A stretch of 43,425 nucleotides of DNA from Pseudoxanthomonas gei (GTDB lineage Bacteria; Pseudomonadota; Gammaproteobacteria; Xanthomonadales; Xanthomonadaceae). Positions 34,774 through 42,602 of the stretch are shown here, one piece after another. The translations under genes were made by a program, and so were the position numbers. Where the stretch lies: the NCBI RefSeq assembly GCF_010119615.1, contig NZ_QOVG01000013.1:1-43425 (forward strand), in the 5' to 3' direction. Below the pieces are notes generated by a model. It ran no database searches. It was not told the origin of the DNA and saw nothing but the letters and a program-made list of their open reading frames with translations. Numbering within the stretch: the first letter of the stretch is position 1; every line of letters begins with the position of its first letter.

Positions 34774-34926
34774 TCAGAACGGAACCGGCAATCCCAGCAT
34801 GGGCGCCAGCAGCCAGTACGCGATGCCGATAACCACGGCCCAAAGGAACAGCTTGAGCGCGAACCCGGCGACCTTGATCGCCAGATAAACGCCCACTAAC
34901 AAGAGCACTACTGCGACCCAGCTCAT
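34774..34926 (-). CDS. 50-residue small membrane protein
   Basis: A short gene with product starting MSWVAVVLLLVGVYLAIKV and ending LLAPMLGLPVPF. Almost the whole chain is hydrophobic: one helix at 3-17, then AGFALKLFLWAVVIGIAYWL as a second, with Lys18 and Lys25 between. AGGCAGTGCGC before the ATG is a weak ribosome site. Comparable tiny two-helix proteins are common in Xanthomonadaceae, but I cannot name a function. It lies downstream of the 63-residue gene on the same strand, 34 bases away. Confidence 0.72.
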   Translation of the reverse strand: MSWVAVVLLLVGVYLAIKVAGFALKLFLWAVVIGIAYWLLAPMLGLPVPF

Positions 34927-34960
34927 GCGCACTGCCTGTGATTGCGGCCCGCGTGCATCA

Positions 34961-35152
34961 TCAGGATTTGGCCGCGCCGCGCTTGCGGGCCAGCGAAGCC
35001 ACGTACATGTTGTCGACTAGGTTCGGGTAGGCGCGACCTGCGGCTTCCGCGCGCGCCCTGGCCTGCTCGATCTGTTCCGGGGTCAGCTTGACGTGCCCGC
35101 CCGGGCCTGCGGGATTCTTGCGATCCCACGGTTTTGCGCTACGACTGGTCAT
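34961..35152 (-). CDS. 63-residue conserved hypothetical protein
   Basis: A small basic soluble protein: TSRSAKPWDRKNPAGPGGH (2-20), LTPEQIEQARARAEAAGRAY (23-42) and PNLVDNMYVASLARK. The combination SAKPWDRKNP...RPYPNLVDNM occurs in uncharacterised proteins of many proteobacteria, in my recollection. A disordered N-terminus, one helix and a conserved PNLVDNM patch are visible. Likely co-transcribed with the downstream 50-residue membrane protein gene. Function unknown. Confidence 0.8.
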   Translation of the reverse strand: MTSRSAKPWDRKNPAGPGGHVKLTPEQIEQARARAEAAGRAYPNLVDNMYVASLARKRGAAKS

Positions 35153-35188
35153 TTCTCTGATACTCCACTGTGCATCGATACGATTGGT

Positions 35189-35698
35189 TCAGTACGCGCC
35201 CATGTAGTCGCGCTTGCCCACTTCCACGCCATTGTGACGCAGCAGGTCGTAGGCGGTGGTGACGTGGAAGAAGAACTGCGGCAGGCCGTAATGCAGCAGG
35301 TAGGCCTGGCCGCCCATGCGCCTTTCCTTGGGCGTACCGGGACGCAGCACGATTTCGCGTGATCCGGCGCCTTCGAAGCCTGCAGCGTCCAGGCCGCCGA
35401 TGAATTCCAGCGTGCTGGCGATCAGGCCACGCAACTCGGCGAAGCTGGCCTGCTCGCCATCGAACACGGGCAATTCCACTCCCGCCAGCCGGCCCGACAC
35501 GCCACGCGCGAAATCGCAGGCAATCTGTACCTGTTTGCTCAGCGGAAACATGTCCGGGAACAGCCGTGCCTGCAGCAAGGCATCGGGCTGGATCTTGCGC
35601 TCGCCCGCGTGTGCCTCGGCCTTGGCCAGTAGCTGGTCCAGGCTGCCCAGCAATTGCTGGAATACGGGAACGGAAGCGGCGTGCATGGGAATGGTCAT
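35189..35698 (-). CDS. DUF1993 family protein
   Basis: A 169-residue protein of the DinB-like DUF1993 family. Typical segments are ASVPVFQQLLGSLDQLLAKA, LLQARLFPDMFPLSKQVQIA, FDGEQASFAELRGLIAST, and LPQFFFHVTTAYDLLRHNGV with KRDYMGAY as the near-invariant ending. The four-helix DinB fold and conserved His/Tyr positions hint at metal binding, but no activity is established. The ATG at 35698 (AGGATCAAAG upstream) is used; the open frame to 36193 is antisense-like sequence over the RIO kinase gene. Confidence 0.9.
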   Translation of the reverse strand: MTIPMHAASVPVFQQLLGSLDQLLAKAEAHAGERKIQPDALLQARLFPDMFPLSKQVQIACDFARGVSGRLAGVELPVFDGEQASFAELRGLIASTLEFIGGLDAAGFEGAGSREIVLRPGTPKERRMGGQAYLLHYGLPQFFFHVTTAYDLLRHNGVEVGKRDYMGAY

Positions 35699-35734
35699 CT
35701 TTGATCCTGGGGTGAGAGTGTGTTTCAGGGCATC

Positions 35735-35775
35735 GCAGGAGCGGCTCAAGTCGCTATGAAGCTCCATCAGGAAGC
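35735..35775. repeat. Degenerate REP-like remnant
   Basis: GCAGGAGCGGCTCAAGTCGC followed by TATGAAGCTCC and GGAAGCTCC. It resembles one arm of the REP copies at 3664 and 28363 with several substitutions and only a partial second arm. Confidence 0.5.
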
Positions 35776-35814
35776 TCCAGCACCAATGCTTGGCTCCGGC
35801 GCGAATAAGGCGGG

Positions 35815-36672
35815 TCAATCCTGCTCGGCGGCGGCCTGGCGACCCTGTTCGCGGATCAGCGCCTCTTCGCGCGCGTCGTTGATCGCTTCGCGCACGCCAT
35901 CCAGGTCGACGCTGCGCTCGTCGTGCACGAACTTGCCGGTCAGTGGGGTGTCGGACAGCAGATCGCCGGTTTCGAACAGCGCCCACATTTCCTCGCCGTA
36001 CCAGCTGTCCAGCAACTCCGGGGCAAAAGCGCCCAGGGTGGCGGTGAGGTTGTTGACGTCGCGCAGCAGCATGGCGCGCGCGGCGTTGTTGCCGCCAGCG
36101 CTGACCACCTGCGGGAAATCGATCACCACCGGGCCTTCGGCGCCTACCAGCACGTTGTAGGCCGAGAGGTCGCCGTGGATCAGGCCGACGCACAGCATCA
36201 GCTGCACCTGCTTGACCAGGAAGGCGTGGTAATCGCGGGCCAGTCCGGCATCGAGCTGCAGCTCGCCCAGGCGGGGCGCGGAGAAGCCCTCGGCATCGGT
36301 GACCAGCTCCATCACCAGCACGCCATGGAAATAGCCATAGGGTTGCGGGACCCGCACGCCGGCATCGGCCAGCTGGTACAGGGCATCCACCTCGGTGTTC
36401 TTCCAGGCCGTTTCCTGCTGCTTGCGACCGTATTTGCTGGCCTTGCCAATGGCCCGGGCTTCGCGGCTGCCGCGCACCTTGCGACCTTCCTGGTACTGCA
36501 CACGCTGCTTGAAGCTGCGCTGGGCCATGTCCTTGTACACCTTGGCGCAGCGCACGTCGTCGCCGGAGCGCACCACATACACGGCCGCCTCCTTGCCACT
36601 CTTGAGCGGGCGCATCACTTCGTCGATCACGCCGTCATCTATCAGCGCTTGCAGGCCTTGCGGGGTCTTCAT
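35815..36672 (-). CDS. RIO1-like serine protein kinase
   Basis: A 285-residue atypical protein kinase of the RIO family, similar in layout to Pseudomonas PA4780-type proteins. The domain opens with LKSGKEAAVYVVRSG (23-37), and Lys44 in CAKVYK binds ATP. The catalytic loop GLIHGDLSAYNVLV has Asp168 and Asn173; VVIDFPQ has the metal-binding Asp185. Archaeal and eukaryotic RIO1 act in small-subunit ribosome maturation; the bacterial substrate is unknown. ATGs at 36702 and 36672 are both possible; MKTPQGL matches homologues. The C-terminus is a charged helix. Confidence 0.9.
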   Translation of the reverse strand: MKTPQGLQALIDDGVIDEVMRPLKSGKEAAVYVVRSGDDVRCAKVYKDMAQRSFKQRVQYQEGRKVRGSREARAIGKASKYGRKQQETAWKNTEVDALYQLADAGVRVPQPYGYFHGVLVMELVTDAEGFSAPRLGELQLDAGLARDYHAFLVKQVQLMLCVGLIHGDLSAYNVLVGAEGPVVIDFPQVVSAGGNNAARAMLLRDVNNLTATLGAFAPELLDSWYGEEMWALFETGDLLSDTPLTGKFVHDERSVDLDGVREAINDAREEALIREQGRQAAAEQD

Positions 36673-36790
36673 CCAGTGGGGGGTGTGGCCAGGGAGGCCC
36701 ATTGTGCCTGCATGGCAGCCGGAACCGGTGGAAACCTTGCATTTGCGTGCCAGCGCTTACACTGCACGCCCGCTTCAGCCCTGAACTTCC

Positions 36791-37501
36791 ATGCCCGATC
36801 CCGTCCGCCTGGCCAAACGCGTCGCCGAAATCGCCGGCTGTTCCCGCCGCGAGGCCGACCAGTACATCCAGGGCGGCTGGGTGACCGTGGATGGCGAAGT
36901 CATCGATGCACCCCAGCACCCGATCACGGACCAGGTCGTTGTCATCGACCCCGAAGCCGACCTGGACGTCGCCGAGCCAGCCACCCTGCTGCTGCACAAG
37001 CCTGCCGGCGTGGCCTACGATGCGGTGGCGAAGCTGGCCATGCCCGAATCGCACACCGCGGGCGATGACCCTTCCATCCGCGTTCTCAAGCGCCATTTCG
37101 TGCGCCTGACCCCGCTGATGCCGATGGACGACGAGGCCAGCGGACTGGTGGTATTGAGCCAGGATGGCCGCGTCTGGCGCCGCCTGAGCGAGGATGCCGA
37201 CCTGATAGAGCAGGAATTCGTGGTGGAGGTGGAGGGGGAGCTGGCGCCCTATGGCCTGCCGAAGCTGTGTGACGGCATGCTCTACCAGGGCCGTGCCCTG
37301 CCCCGCGCCAAGGTCAGCTGGCAGAACGAGGACAACCTGCGCTTCGCGATCAAGGCGGTGCGGCCGGGCCAGTTGCGGCACATGTGCGCGCAGGTGGGGC
37401 TGGAGGTTCGCTCGATCCGCCGCATCCGCATCGGCCGTATCCCGCTCAGCAAGATGCCGGTCGGCGAATGGCGCTACCTGCCGGTCGGCGAAAAGTTCTG
37501 A
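36791..37501 (+). CDS. RsuA/RluF-family pseudouridine synthase with divergent catalytic motif
   Basis: A 236-residue S4 plus RsuA-type synthase. The S4 domain is at 5-55 (LAKRVAEIAGCSRREADQYI, GGWVTVDGEV). LRHMCAQVGLEVRSIRRIRI (near 197-216) with PLSKMPVGEWRYL is the family C-terminal signature. The usual GRLDxxTxGL is replaced by MPMDDEASGL (110-119): the catalytic Asp is kept (113), but the Arg of GRLD is Pro and the Gly is Met. Members with this variant are known in Xanthomonadaceae, in my recollection, so it is probably active; RluF is the nearest named type. A 33-residue Lys-rich gene follows downstream. Confidence 0.87.
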   Translation: MPDPVRLAKRVAEIAGCSRREADQYIQGGWVTVDGEVIDAPQHPITDQVVVIDPEADLDVAEPATLLLHKPAGVAYDAVAKLAMPESHTAGDDPSIRVLKRHFVRLTPLMPMDDEASGLVVLSQDGRVWRRLSEDADLIEQEFVVEVEGELAPYGLPKLCDGMLYQGRALPRAKVSWQNEDNLRFAIKAVRPGQLRHMCAQVGLEVRSIRRIRIGRIPLSKMPVGEWRYLPVGEKF

Positions 37502-37648
37502 ACCCTGGTGGCTGAATACCCAGCGTCGCCAACTGCAACGGCCGATTGACGGGAATGCACCGGGTTGCCGACACTAGGCGCCGCGCTCGCCGCATCGTGC
37601 AGGCGCCAGCATCCACCACATCCAGCGGCACACCGACGAGAGGCCTGT

Positions 37649-37750
37649 ATGAGTAAGGGAATGGACCAGAAGAAAAGCGAAAAGAAGGCGCCCGCCAAGA
37701 CCCTGAAGGAAAAGCGCGCCGACAAGCAGGAAAAGAAAAAGGGCAAGTAA
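37649..37750 (+). CDS. 33-residue Lys-rich small protein
   Basis: A tiny gene with a good ribosome site (GAGAGGCCTGT-ATG). The product begins MSKGMDQKKSEKKAPAKTL and ends in KRADKQEKKKGK; 15 of 33 residues are Lys or Arg. A rho-independent terminator follows 22 bases after the stop, and the 147-base gap from the pseudouridine synthase leaves room for its own promoter. Similar MSKGMD...K proteins are scattered in proteobacteria as uncharacterised proteins, in my recollection. Function unknown. Confidence 0.75.
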   Translation: MSKGMDQKKSEKKAPAKTLKEKRADKQEKKKGK

Positions 37751-37772
37751 GCCGCACGACGGCCGAGGGTCC

Positions 37773-37815
37773 AAAGGGCGGATGCTCCCCACGGAGCCCG
37801 CCCTTTTCTTTTTTT
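37773..37815 (+). terminator. Terminator of the 33-residue gene
   Basis: AAAGGGCGG (37773-37781) pairs with CCGCCCTTT (37798-37806); an inner GCTCC/GGAGC stem (37784-37788, 37793-37797) closes a CCAC loop. The T-rich tract TTTTCTTTTTTT follows. Confidence 0.85.
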
Positions 37816-37898
37816 ACCGGGCTCGGCTTGCCCGGCTGCCATGCACCACGCGGCCAGCGGTTGCGGACTGCGCTGCCGATGACCGCCGCCAGCAGAAA

Positions 37899-38243
37899 CT
37901 AGACCGCCGCAGTCACCACGATTTCGATTTTCCACTTGGGATTGGCCAGCGCGGCCTGCACCGTGGCCCGGGTGGGCGTATGCCCCGGCACCACCCAGGC
38001 TTCCCAGACCTGGTTCATGGCAGCGAAATCCTGCAGGTCTGGAAGGAAAATCTGCGCATGCAGGATCCTGGCCTTGTCGCTGCCCGCCTGCGCCAGCAAC
38101 GCGTCAATCGCCTCCAGCACCTGCCGGGTCTGGCCCTGGATGCTGAGGCTGGTGTCATCGGCCACCTGGCCGGCCAGATACACCGTGCCGTTGTGCACGG
38201 CCATCTCGGACAACCGGGGTCCGACTTCGAAGCGCTGGATCAT
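37899..38243 (-). CDS. RidA family protein
   Basis: A 114-residue member of the RidA/YjgF/UK114 family, which hydrolyses reactive enamine/imine intermediates from PLP enzymes. RLSEMAVHNGTVYLAGQVAD and LEAIDALLAQAGSDKARIL are typical; TPTRATVQAALANPKWKIEI holds the conserved Arg (RATVQA) needed for deaminase activity. The GAGGAG ribosome site sits eight bases before the ATG at 38243, so the upstream GTG at 38252 is not used. Confidence 0.93.
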   Translation of the reverse strand: MIQRFEVGPRLSEMAVHNGTVYLAGQVADDTSLSIQGQTRQVLEAIDALLAQAGSDKARILHAQIFLPDLQDFAAMNQVWEAWVVPGHTPTRATVQAALANPKWKIEIVVTAAV

Positions 38244-38484
38244 CACGTTCACTCCTCAGGATGCAGTCCAATCCTACTGCACTGGGGCGATCGCACCGGC
38301 CAGCCCGCATACCGTCAGAAACAGCACATGAAAAGCCGTTTAGACGGGTGGCGTAGAATGGCAGCGCAACTGCACCCCAGCGCGTTTCGCCCGGCCCTAG
38401 CTCAGTCGCCCGCTTCGCTCCTTTCCCCGCGTCGCTCGTCCCTTGCCGGACCCAGCCATCCCGACGCCTCTCCTGGAGCGCCCC

Positions 38485-39171
38485 ATGCCGGGCTACGCCA
38501 CCCGCCTGCATACCGTCCGCCTCGGCGGCCACGACTTCCGCATTCGCGCGCTCAGCGACCTGCAGCAGTTCGCCGACCCGACCGGGCGTGCCTCGCGCGC
38601 AGGCATTTCTTCGTCCCTGTGGAGCCTGTTCGGTCAGATCTGGCCTTCCGGGCGGGTGCTGGCCGAGGCCATGAGCAGTTTCGACGTTGCCGGCAAGCGC
38701 ATCCTCGAACTGGGCTGCGGGCTGGGCCTGTCCAGCCTGGTGCTCGCCCATCGCGGCGCCAACGTGGTCGCCAGCGACCACCACCCGCTGGCCGAATCCT
38801 TCCTGGCCTACAACGCCGGCCTGAACAACCTGCCAGCGGTGACTTACCGTGACCTGCCGTGGTCGGTACCGGACACCAACCTCGGCATGTTCGACCTGAT
38901 CATCGGCAGCGACATCCTGTACGAGCGCGACCACGCCGCGCAGATCGCGGCGATGATGCTGCGCCACGCCAGCCCGGATGCCGAATTGCTGGTCACCGAT
39001 CCGGGCCGCGGCAACAGCGCGCCGTTCACCCGGGCAATGGAGGCGCAGGGTTACGAAGTCACCGAACAGCCCAGCCGCTTCAACGAGAAGGACGTCGAGC
39101 CCTTCCGCGGCCGCCTGCTGAGCTATCGCCGCGGCAACAGCGCACTGCCGCCGGCCTTGGCGGCCGCATGA
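38485..39171 (+). CDS. Class I SAM-dependent methyltransferase (METTL/PF10294-like)
   Basis: A 228-residue methyltransferase. Motif I is ILELGCGLGLSS (73-84), the acidic motif II region VVASDHHP (96-103), and DLIIGSDILYERD (motif IV). The layout and the pre-motif GQIWPSGRVLAEAM match the lysine methyltransferase-like family, whose bacterial members modify proteins; the target is unknown. GGAG lies nine bases before the ATG at 38485, which fits better than the TTG at 38443. It overlaps the Cys-cluster gene by four bases (ATGA). Confidence 0.88.
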   Translation: MPGYATRLHTVRLGGHDFRIRALSDLQQFADPTGRASRAGISSSLWSLFGQIWPSGRVLAEAMSSFDVAGKRILELGCGLGLSSLVLAHRGANVVASDHHPLAESFLAYNAGLNNLPAVTYRDLPWSVPDTNLGMFDLIIGSDILYERDHAAQIAAMMLRHASPDAELLVTDPGRGNSAPFTRAMEAQGYEVTEQPSRFNEKDVEPFRGRLLSYRRGNSALPPALAAA

Positions 39172-39542
39172 GCAGCATCCCCCTGCGCCTGATCGAGGGT
39201 GGCCTGGAAGCTGACAGCCCGGACGCCGGCTACCTGGAAGGCGACGGCATCGACCACAGCGTCTCCTGCAGCAGCTGCGATGCGGTGTGCTGCCGCCTGA
39301 CGGTGGTGGTGATGCCCGAAGACCAGGTGCCACGGCACCTGGTTGCACGCAACGACCACGGCGTGGAAGTGATGGCCCACGGCGAGGATGGCTGGTGCGT
39401 GGCGATCGATCCGCTGCGCATGTGCTGCAGCATCTACGACCAGCGCCCAGGCATCTGCCGCAAGTTCGCAATGGGCAGCGAGTACTGCGTGGACGAGCGC
39501 GAGGTCTACCGTACCCGCTACGACCACCTTCCTGCTGCGTAG
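39168..39542 (+). CDS. YkgJ-family Cys-cluster protein
   Basis: A 124-residue protein with Cys34, Cys37, Cys41 and Cys42 in SCSSCDAVCC, Cys77, Cys86/87 in RMCCSIYDQRPGICRKF and Cys107. This CxxCxxxCC...CxxY..RPxxCRxF arrangement is the YkgJ/UPF0153 signature, thought to bind zinc or an iron-sulfur cluster. It is translationally coupled to the preceding methyltransferase, so a joint role, such as a metal-dependent modification partner, is possible but unproven. Confidence 0.9.
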   Translation: MSSIPLRLIEGGLEADSPDAGYLEGDGIDHSVSCSSCDAVCCRLTVVVMPEDQVPRHLVARNDHGVEVMAHGEDGWCVAIDPLRMCCSIYDQRPGICRKFAMGSEYCVDEREVYRTRYDHLPAA

Positions 39543-39608
39543 GTGCACGGGAGCGACCTGGGTCGCCATCGGATCAGCACCTTAAAACACATCGCGATTG
39601 AGTCAGCC

Positions 39609-39788
39609 CTATGGCGCCTCGGGCTCGTGGGGCGGCTGGCGCAACTTCCAGGCTGCCAGCCTTTCCTCATAGCGCTCCAACGCCGCTTCATAGGCATCGT
39701 AGACACAGGTCAGGCAGCCGCCCCCGCAGCAGTCGCCGGGGTCGGGCTTCTCGGGAGGTTGCGGCGGCGGATCGTGGATGGCGTGCAT
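39609..39788 (-). CDS. Oxidoreductase-like (PF09791-type) small Cys protein
   Basis: A 59-residue product starting MHAIHDPPPQPPEKPDPGDC. The core GDCCGGGCLTCVYDAYEAAL (18-37) has Cys20, Cys21, Cys25 and Cys28 and matches the oxidoreductase-like N-terminal domain also found in mitochondrial assembly factors. The C-terminal half is a charged helix (ERYEERLAAWKLRQP). It is divergent from the YgjP-like gene, 38 bases away, and shares the Cys-rich theme of its neighbour at 39168. Function unknown in bacteria. Confidence 0.83.
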   Translation of the reverse strand: MHAIHDPPPQPPEKPDPGDCCGGGCLTCVYDAYEAALERYEERLAAWKLRQPPHEPEAP

Positions 39789-39826
39789 GGGCTTACTGTA
39801 GCGCCACGAGCGGGTATGGTTGGGCC

Positions 39827-40336
39827 ATGCAACCGCTCAAATACCTGTCCGGATATCCGGAAGAAGTGCAGCATCGGGTCCGCACCCTGCTCGACCAGGA
39901 TCGCCTGGGCACTATCCTCAGCGAAAAATATGGCGAGGCGCACGCCGTGCGCAATGATCGCCAGCTGTACGAATACACCGTGCAGATGAAGGACCGCTAC
40001 CTGCGCAAGGCCGAACCGCTCAACAAGGTGGTCTACGACGGCAAGCTGCACGTGGTGAAGCATGCACTGGGCACGCACACCACTGTGTCACGCGTGCAGG
40101 GAAGCAGGCTGAAGGCCAGCCGCGAGATCCGCATCGCCAGCGTGTTCCGAGACGCGCCGGCGGAATTCCTGAAGATGATCGTCGTCCATGAACTGGCGCA
40201 CCTGAAGGAAAGCGACCACAACAAATCCTTCTACCAGTTGTGCATGCACATGGCCCCGGACTACCACCAGCTGGAATTCGACCTGCGCCTCTACCTCACC
40301 CAGCTTGAAATGGGCGCACGTCCGCAAGGTGATTGA
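39827..40336 (+). CDS. YgjP-like zinc metalloprotease
   Basis: A 169-residue member of the YgjP/SprT-like (M48-related) group. HELAH (121-125) supplies two zinc His and the catalytic Glu; His131 in KESDHNKSFYQLC is the probable third ligand. DGKLHVVKHALGTHTTVSRV and KASREIRIASVFRDAP precede it. No signal peptide or membrane segment, so it is probably cytosolic; the substrate is unknown. The ATG at 39827 is used; the upstream open frame to 39611 is antisense to the oxidoreductase-like gene. Confidence 0.9.
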   Translation: MQPLKYLSGYPEEVQHRVRTLLDQDRLGTILSEKYGEAHAVRNDRQLYEYTVQMKDRYLRKAEPLNKVVYDGKLHVVKHALGTHTTVSRVQGSRLKASREIRIASVFRDAPAEFLKMIVVHELAHLKESDHNKSFYQLCMHMAPDYHQLEFDLRLYLTQLEMGARPQGD

Positions 40337-40410
40337 GGACCTTTGGTCAGCACCATTCCAGTCCAGCCGATGCCGCGCTCGCCGCCCCGCCGCTTGCAAC
40401 CTCCCTGGCT

Positions 40411-41025
40411 TCAGTGATCCAGCAAGCGGCGCAGGTTGTCCCGCGCCTGCGCGTCGTAGCGATGGTGGAACCAGTCGCTCAGGTAGATCCGCTCGCGGGC
40501 CAGCAAACCCCTGAGGAAACGCCTGCGATTGAGCCGGAAAAGGAAGCCTGGCATCCGGCCCGCGTACTCCTCGGCAATGCCCCTGTCATAGGTGTGGAAC
40601 ACTTCCGGCGACGCGCCCAGGATGGCCATGTCGCAATCCAGGAAGTGAAGCGTGTCCAATGAAAAGCCGTCGTCACCGAAATCCGCCGGCGACAATTGCC
40701 CGTGCCGCGCGGTGAGGTTGATCAGCTCGGCCACGCGCAGGGTGTCGATGCCCGCATCGGGCAGCCAACGCGCAACTTCAGCCATTGCAAGTTCGGCCGA
40801 GCGCGCCTCGTTGTCCCTGCGCGACGCTTCATAGATCGCGTCGTGGTACAGCACCGCCAGGTACACCTCCACTGGCTGGGTCCAACCCGGTCCAATGGTG
40901 ATGTCAGCGAAGCGATGCAATACGTCCTGCACGTGGCCGAAGTGGTGGTAGGCGCGCGGCGGCGTCGCGTAGGCCGCCTCCAGTTCCGACAGCATGGCGG
41001 TAGGCAGGGTCAGTGGCGCGGACAT
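40411..41025 (-). CDS. Predicted HD-superfamily phosphohydrolase (COG4339)
   Basis: A 204-residue metal-dependent phosphohydrolase. YHHFGHVQDVL (26-36) and LAVLYHDAIYE (57-67, His61/Asp62) form the HD metal site, followed by NEARSAELA and LINLTARHG; FLDCDMAILGASPEVF and IAEEYAGRMPGFLFRLNRRR are typical of COG4339. Substrates are undefined. GGAGCTGCC before the ATG supports the start. It is convergent with the YgjP-like gene. Confidence 0.88.
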   Translation of the reverse strand: MSAPLTLPTAMLSELEAAYATPPRAYHHFGHVQDVLHRFADITIGPGWTQPVEVYLAVLYHDAIYEASRRDNEARSAELAMAEVARWLPDAGIDTLRVAELINLTARHGQLSPADFGDDGFSLDTLHFLDCDMAILGASPEVFHTYDRGIAEEYAGRMPGFLFRLNRRRFLRGLLARERIYLSDWFHHRYDAQARDNLRRLLDH

Positions 41026-41186
41026 GGCAGCTCCAGCAAAAAAACCGTTACAGGACTATATCGCCAGCCGGTGCACGATGAGGGTATGCATCGCGGCTGG
41101 GCCGTGGAGGCAGCTGCACCCGGATAAATCCGCGTGGAGTTCGAGACTGGATCTGCTCCCGCCACGGACACTGCAATGCAAGCAAC

Positions 41187-42557
41187 TCAGCGCACCACGT
41201 GCCACTGCGTCTGCCGACCGGCGAGATAATGCACACGCTCGCCGTCGAACAACGCGGTCTGCTCCAGCTTGATCTGCACGTGCTGGCCATTCCACTCCGG
41301 CAGCGCGGCCTTGATGTTGCCCTCGATCGCGTAGACGGTCATCGCATGCAGCGGCCAGTCGCCCTGCCCCGGGCTGGCTTCCTGGTTGTCCCACATGCCG
41401 ATGGCCGGGCCCGGTGCATGGCCGAAGAAACCGACCGGGTGCGAATAGGTGGAAGCCAGGATGCCGGCCGCCTGCGTCTGCCGCCGCGTCGCGACGAGGA
41501 TCTGGTTGCCGGTGAGGCCGGTGCGGAAGTTGGCGGTCAGCAGGTCCTGCCAGCGATTGCCGGTGGCCAATGCCTGCTGCAACCCTGGCGGCACGTCGCG
41601 CTCACCCACGCGCGCGACGTAGGCCATCTCCTGGGTATCGGTGCACAGCTTCAGGTAACAGATGCCGACGTCGGTATGCAGTACGTCCCCGGGCTGGATC
41701 ACCCCTTCCTCCCCGCAGAACGGAGCATCGACGGCACATTTGCCGCCTGCACGCTGGAAATTCACGTCCGGCATGAACCAGATCGGCAGGCCCAGCGCCT
41801 CGAAGCGCTGGCGGATATACCAGGCCACATCGTCGGTATGGGTGACGCCGGGGGTGATGACCTGGGCCGAGAAAGCCTCGGCAATCACGCCACGAGCCAG
41901 TCCCACCACATGGGGATAGGCGGCGCGTTCGGAGGCGCTGCGGGTTTCCAGCCAGCGCACCACCAGGTGTTCGGCCGGAACCAGCCGGGTCTCGTAGCCC
42001 GGCGGCAGCGCCGCCAGCAACTGCTGGTGCAGCCCGTGGGTCAGGCCGTCGGCGACGGGCCACTGCTTCGACACGTTGATGCCGATGCGTCTTGGATCGC
42101 GTTTTGCTATCAACTCACCCAGCGCCTTCCACTGCGCGTCCAGATCGCCTCCGGACCACGCCGATTCGTAAGGCGCGCCAAATGGATAGCGGTTGATCGA
42201 CAGCCGCTTCACGCTTCCATCGGCCTGGCGGTCGAAGATCAGCATGGTGGTGCGTCGCGCCGAATGGCTGGGTTGCGGCACCAGGGTGAAATAGACCGGG
42301 TCCTCCGCGTACTCACGCGCAATCACCAGCCACAGGTCCAGCTCGGCCTCCTTCATCAGCTGCGGCAGCAGCGCGTCCAGCCGCTCCTGCAGCATTCCGT
42401 TTTCAGGCGCCACCCGATCACGCGGCGCCAGCACCGCGCCGACGCTGTCAACGATCCTGCCCTGGCTGGGCGATGAAGATTGCGCGCACGAGTGGGCAGC
42501 GGCGAGGCAGCCTGCGAGCAGGACGCTGGCGGTCAGTACTGCACGAAGGAGGTTCAT
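41187..42557 (-). CDS. Exported M24-family metallopeptidase (Xaa-Pro aminopeptidase-like)
   Basis: A 456-residue creatinase/prolidase-fold enzyme. The signal (VLTASVLLAGCLAAAHSCAQ) may be a lipoprotein signal (LLAGC, Cys17) or a Sec signal cleaved after AHSCA. N-terminal domain to about 225, then the pita-bread domain: GVTHTDDVAWYI, GDVLHTDVGICYL with a metal-binding Asp, HPVGFFGHAPGPAIG with the His, and MTVYAIEGNIKAALPEW with the Glu. Peptide specificity is not shown. AAGGAAAAAC precedes the ATG. The partial gene at the right edge ends 45 bases upstream on the same strand. Confidence 0.88.
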   Translation of the reverse strand: MNLLRAVLTASVLLAGCLAAAHSCAQSSSPSQGRIVDSVGAVLAPRDRVAPENGMLQERLDALLPQLMKEAELDLWLVIAREYAEDPVYFTLVPQPSHSARRTTMLIFDRQADGSVKRLSINRYPFGAPYESAWSGGDLDAQWKALGELIAKRDPRRIGINVSKQWPVADGLTHGLHQQLLAALPPGYETRLVPAEHLVVRWLETRSASERAAYPHVVGLARGVIAEAFSAQVITPGVTHTDDVAWYIRQRFEALGLPIWFMPDVNFQRAGGKCAVDAPFCGEEGVIQPGDVLHTDVGICYLKLCTDTQEMAYVARVGERDVPPGLQQALATGNRWQDLLTANFRTGLTGNQILVATRRQTQAAGILASTYSHPVGFFGHAPGPAIGMWDNQEASPGQGDWPLHAMTVYAIEGNIKAALPEWNGQHVQIKLEQTALFDGERVHYLAGRQTQWHVVR

Positions 42558-42602
42558 TGTTTTTCCTTGATCAAGTCATTGCATTGATGCGGTTCGAGAG
42601 CT

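Noticed and set aside
38391..38470. tRNA-like string GGCCCTAGCTCAGT upstream of the methyltransferase gene
   Set aside because: The D-arm-like motif is not followed by a GGTAGAGC continuation, an anticodon stem or a GTTCGAATC T-arm, so it is a chance match.
41199..42476. 425-residue plus-strand frame opposite the M24 peptidase
   Set aside because: Shadow frame; the minus-strand protein has signal peptide and metal-site motifs.
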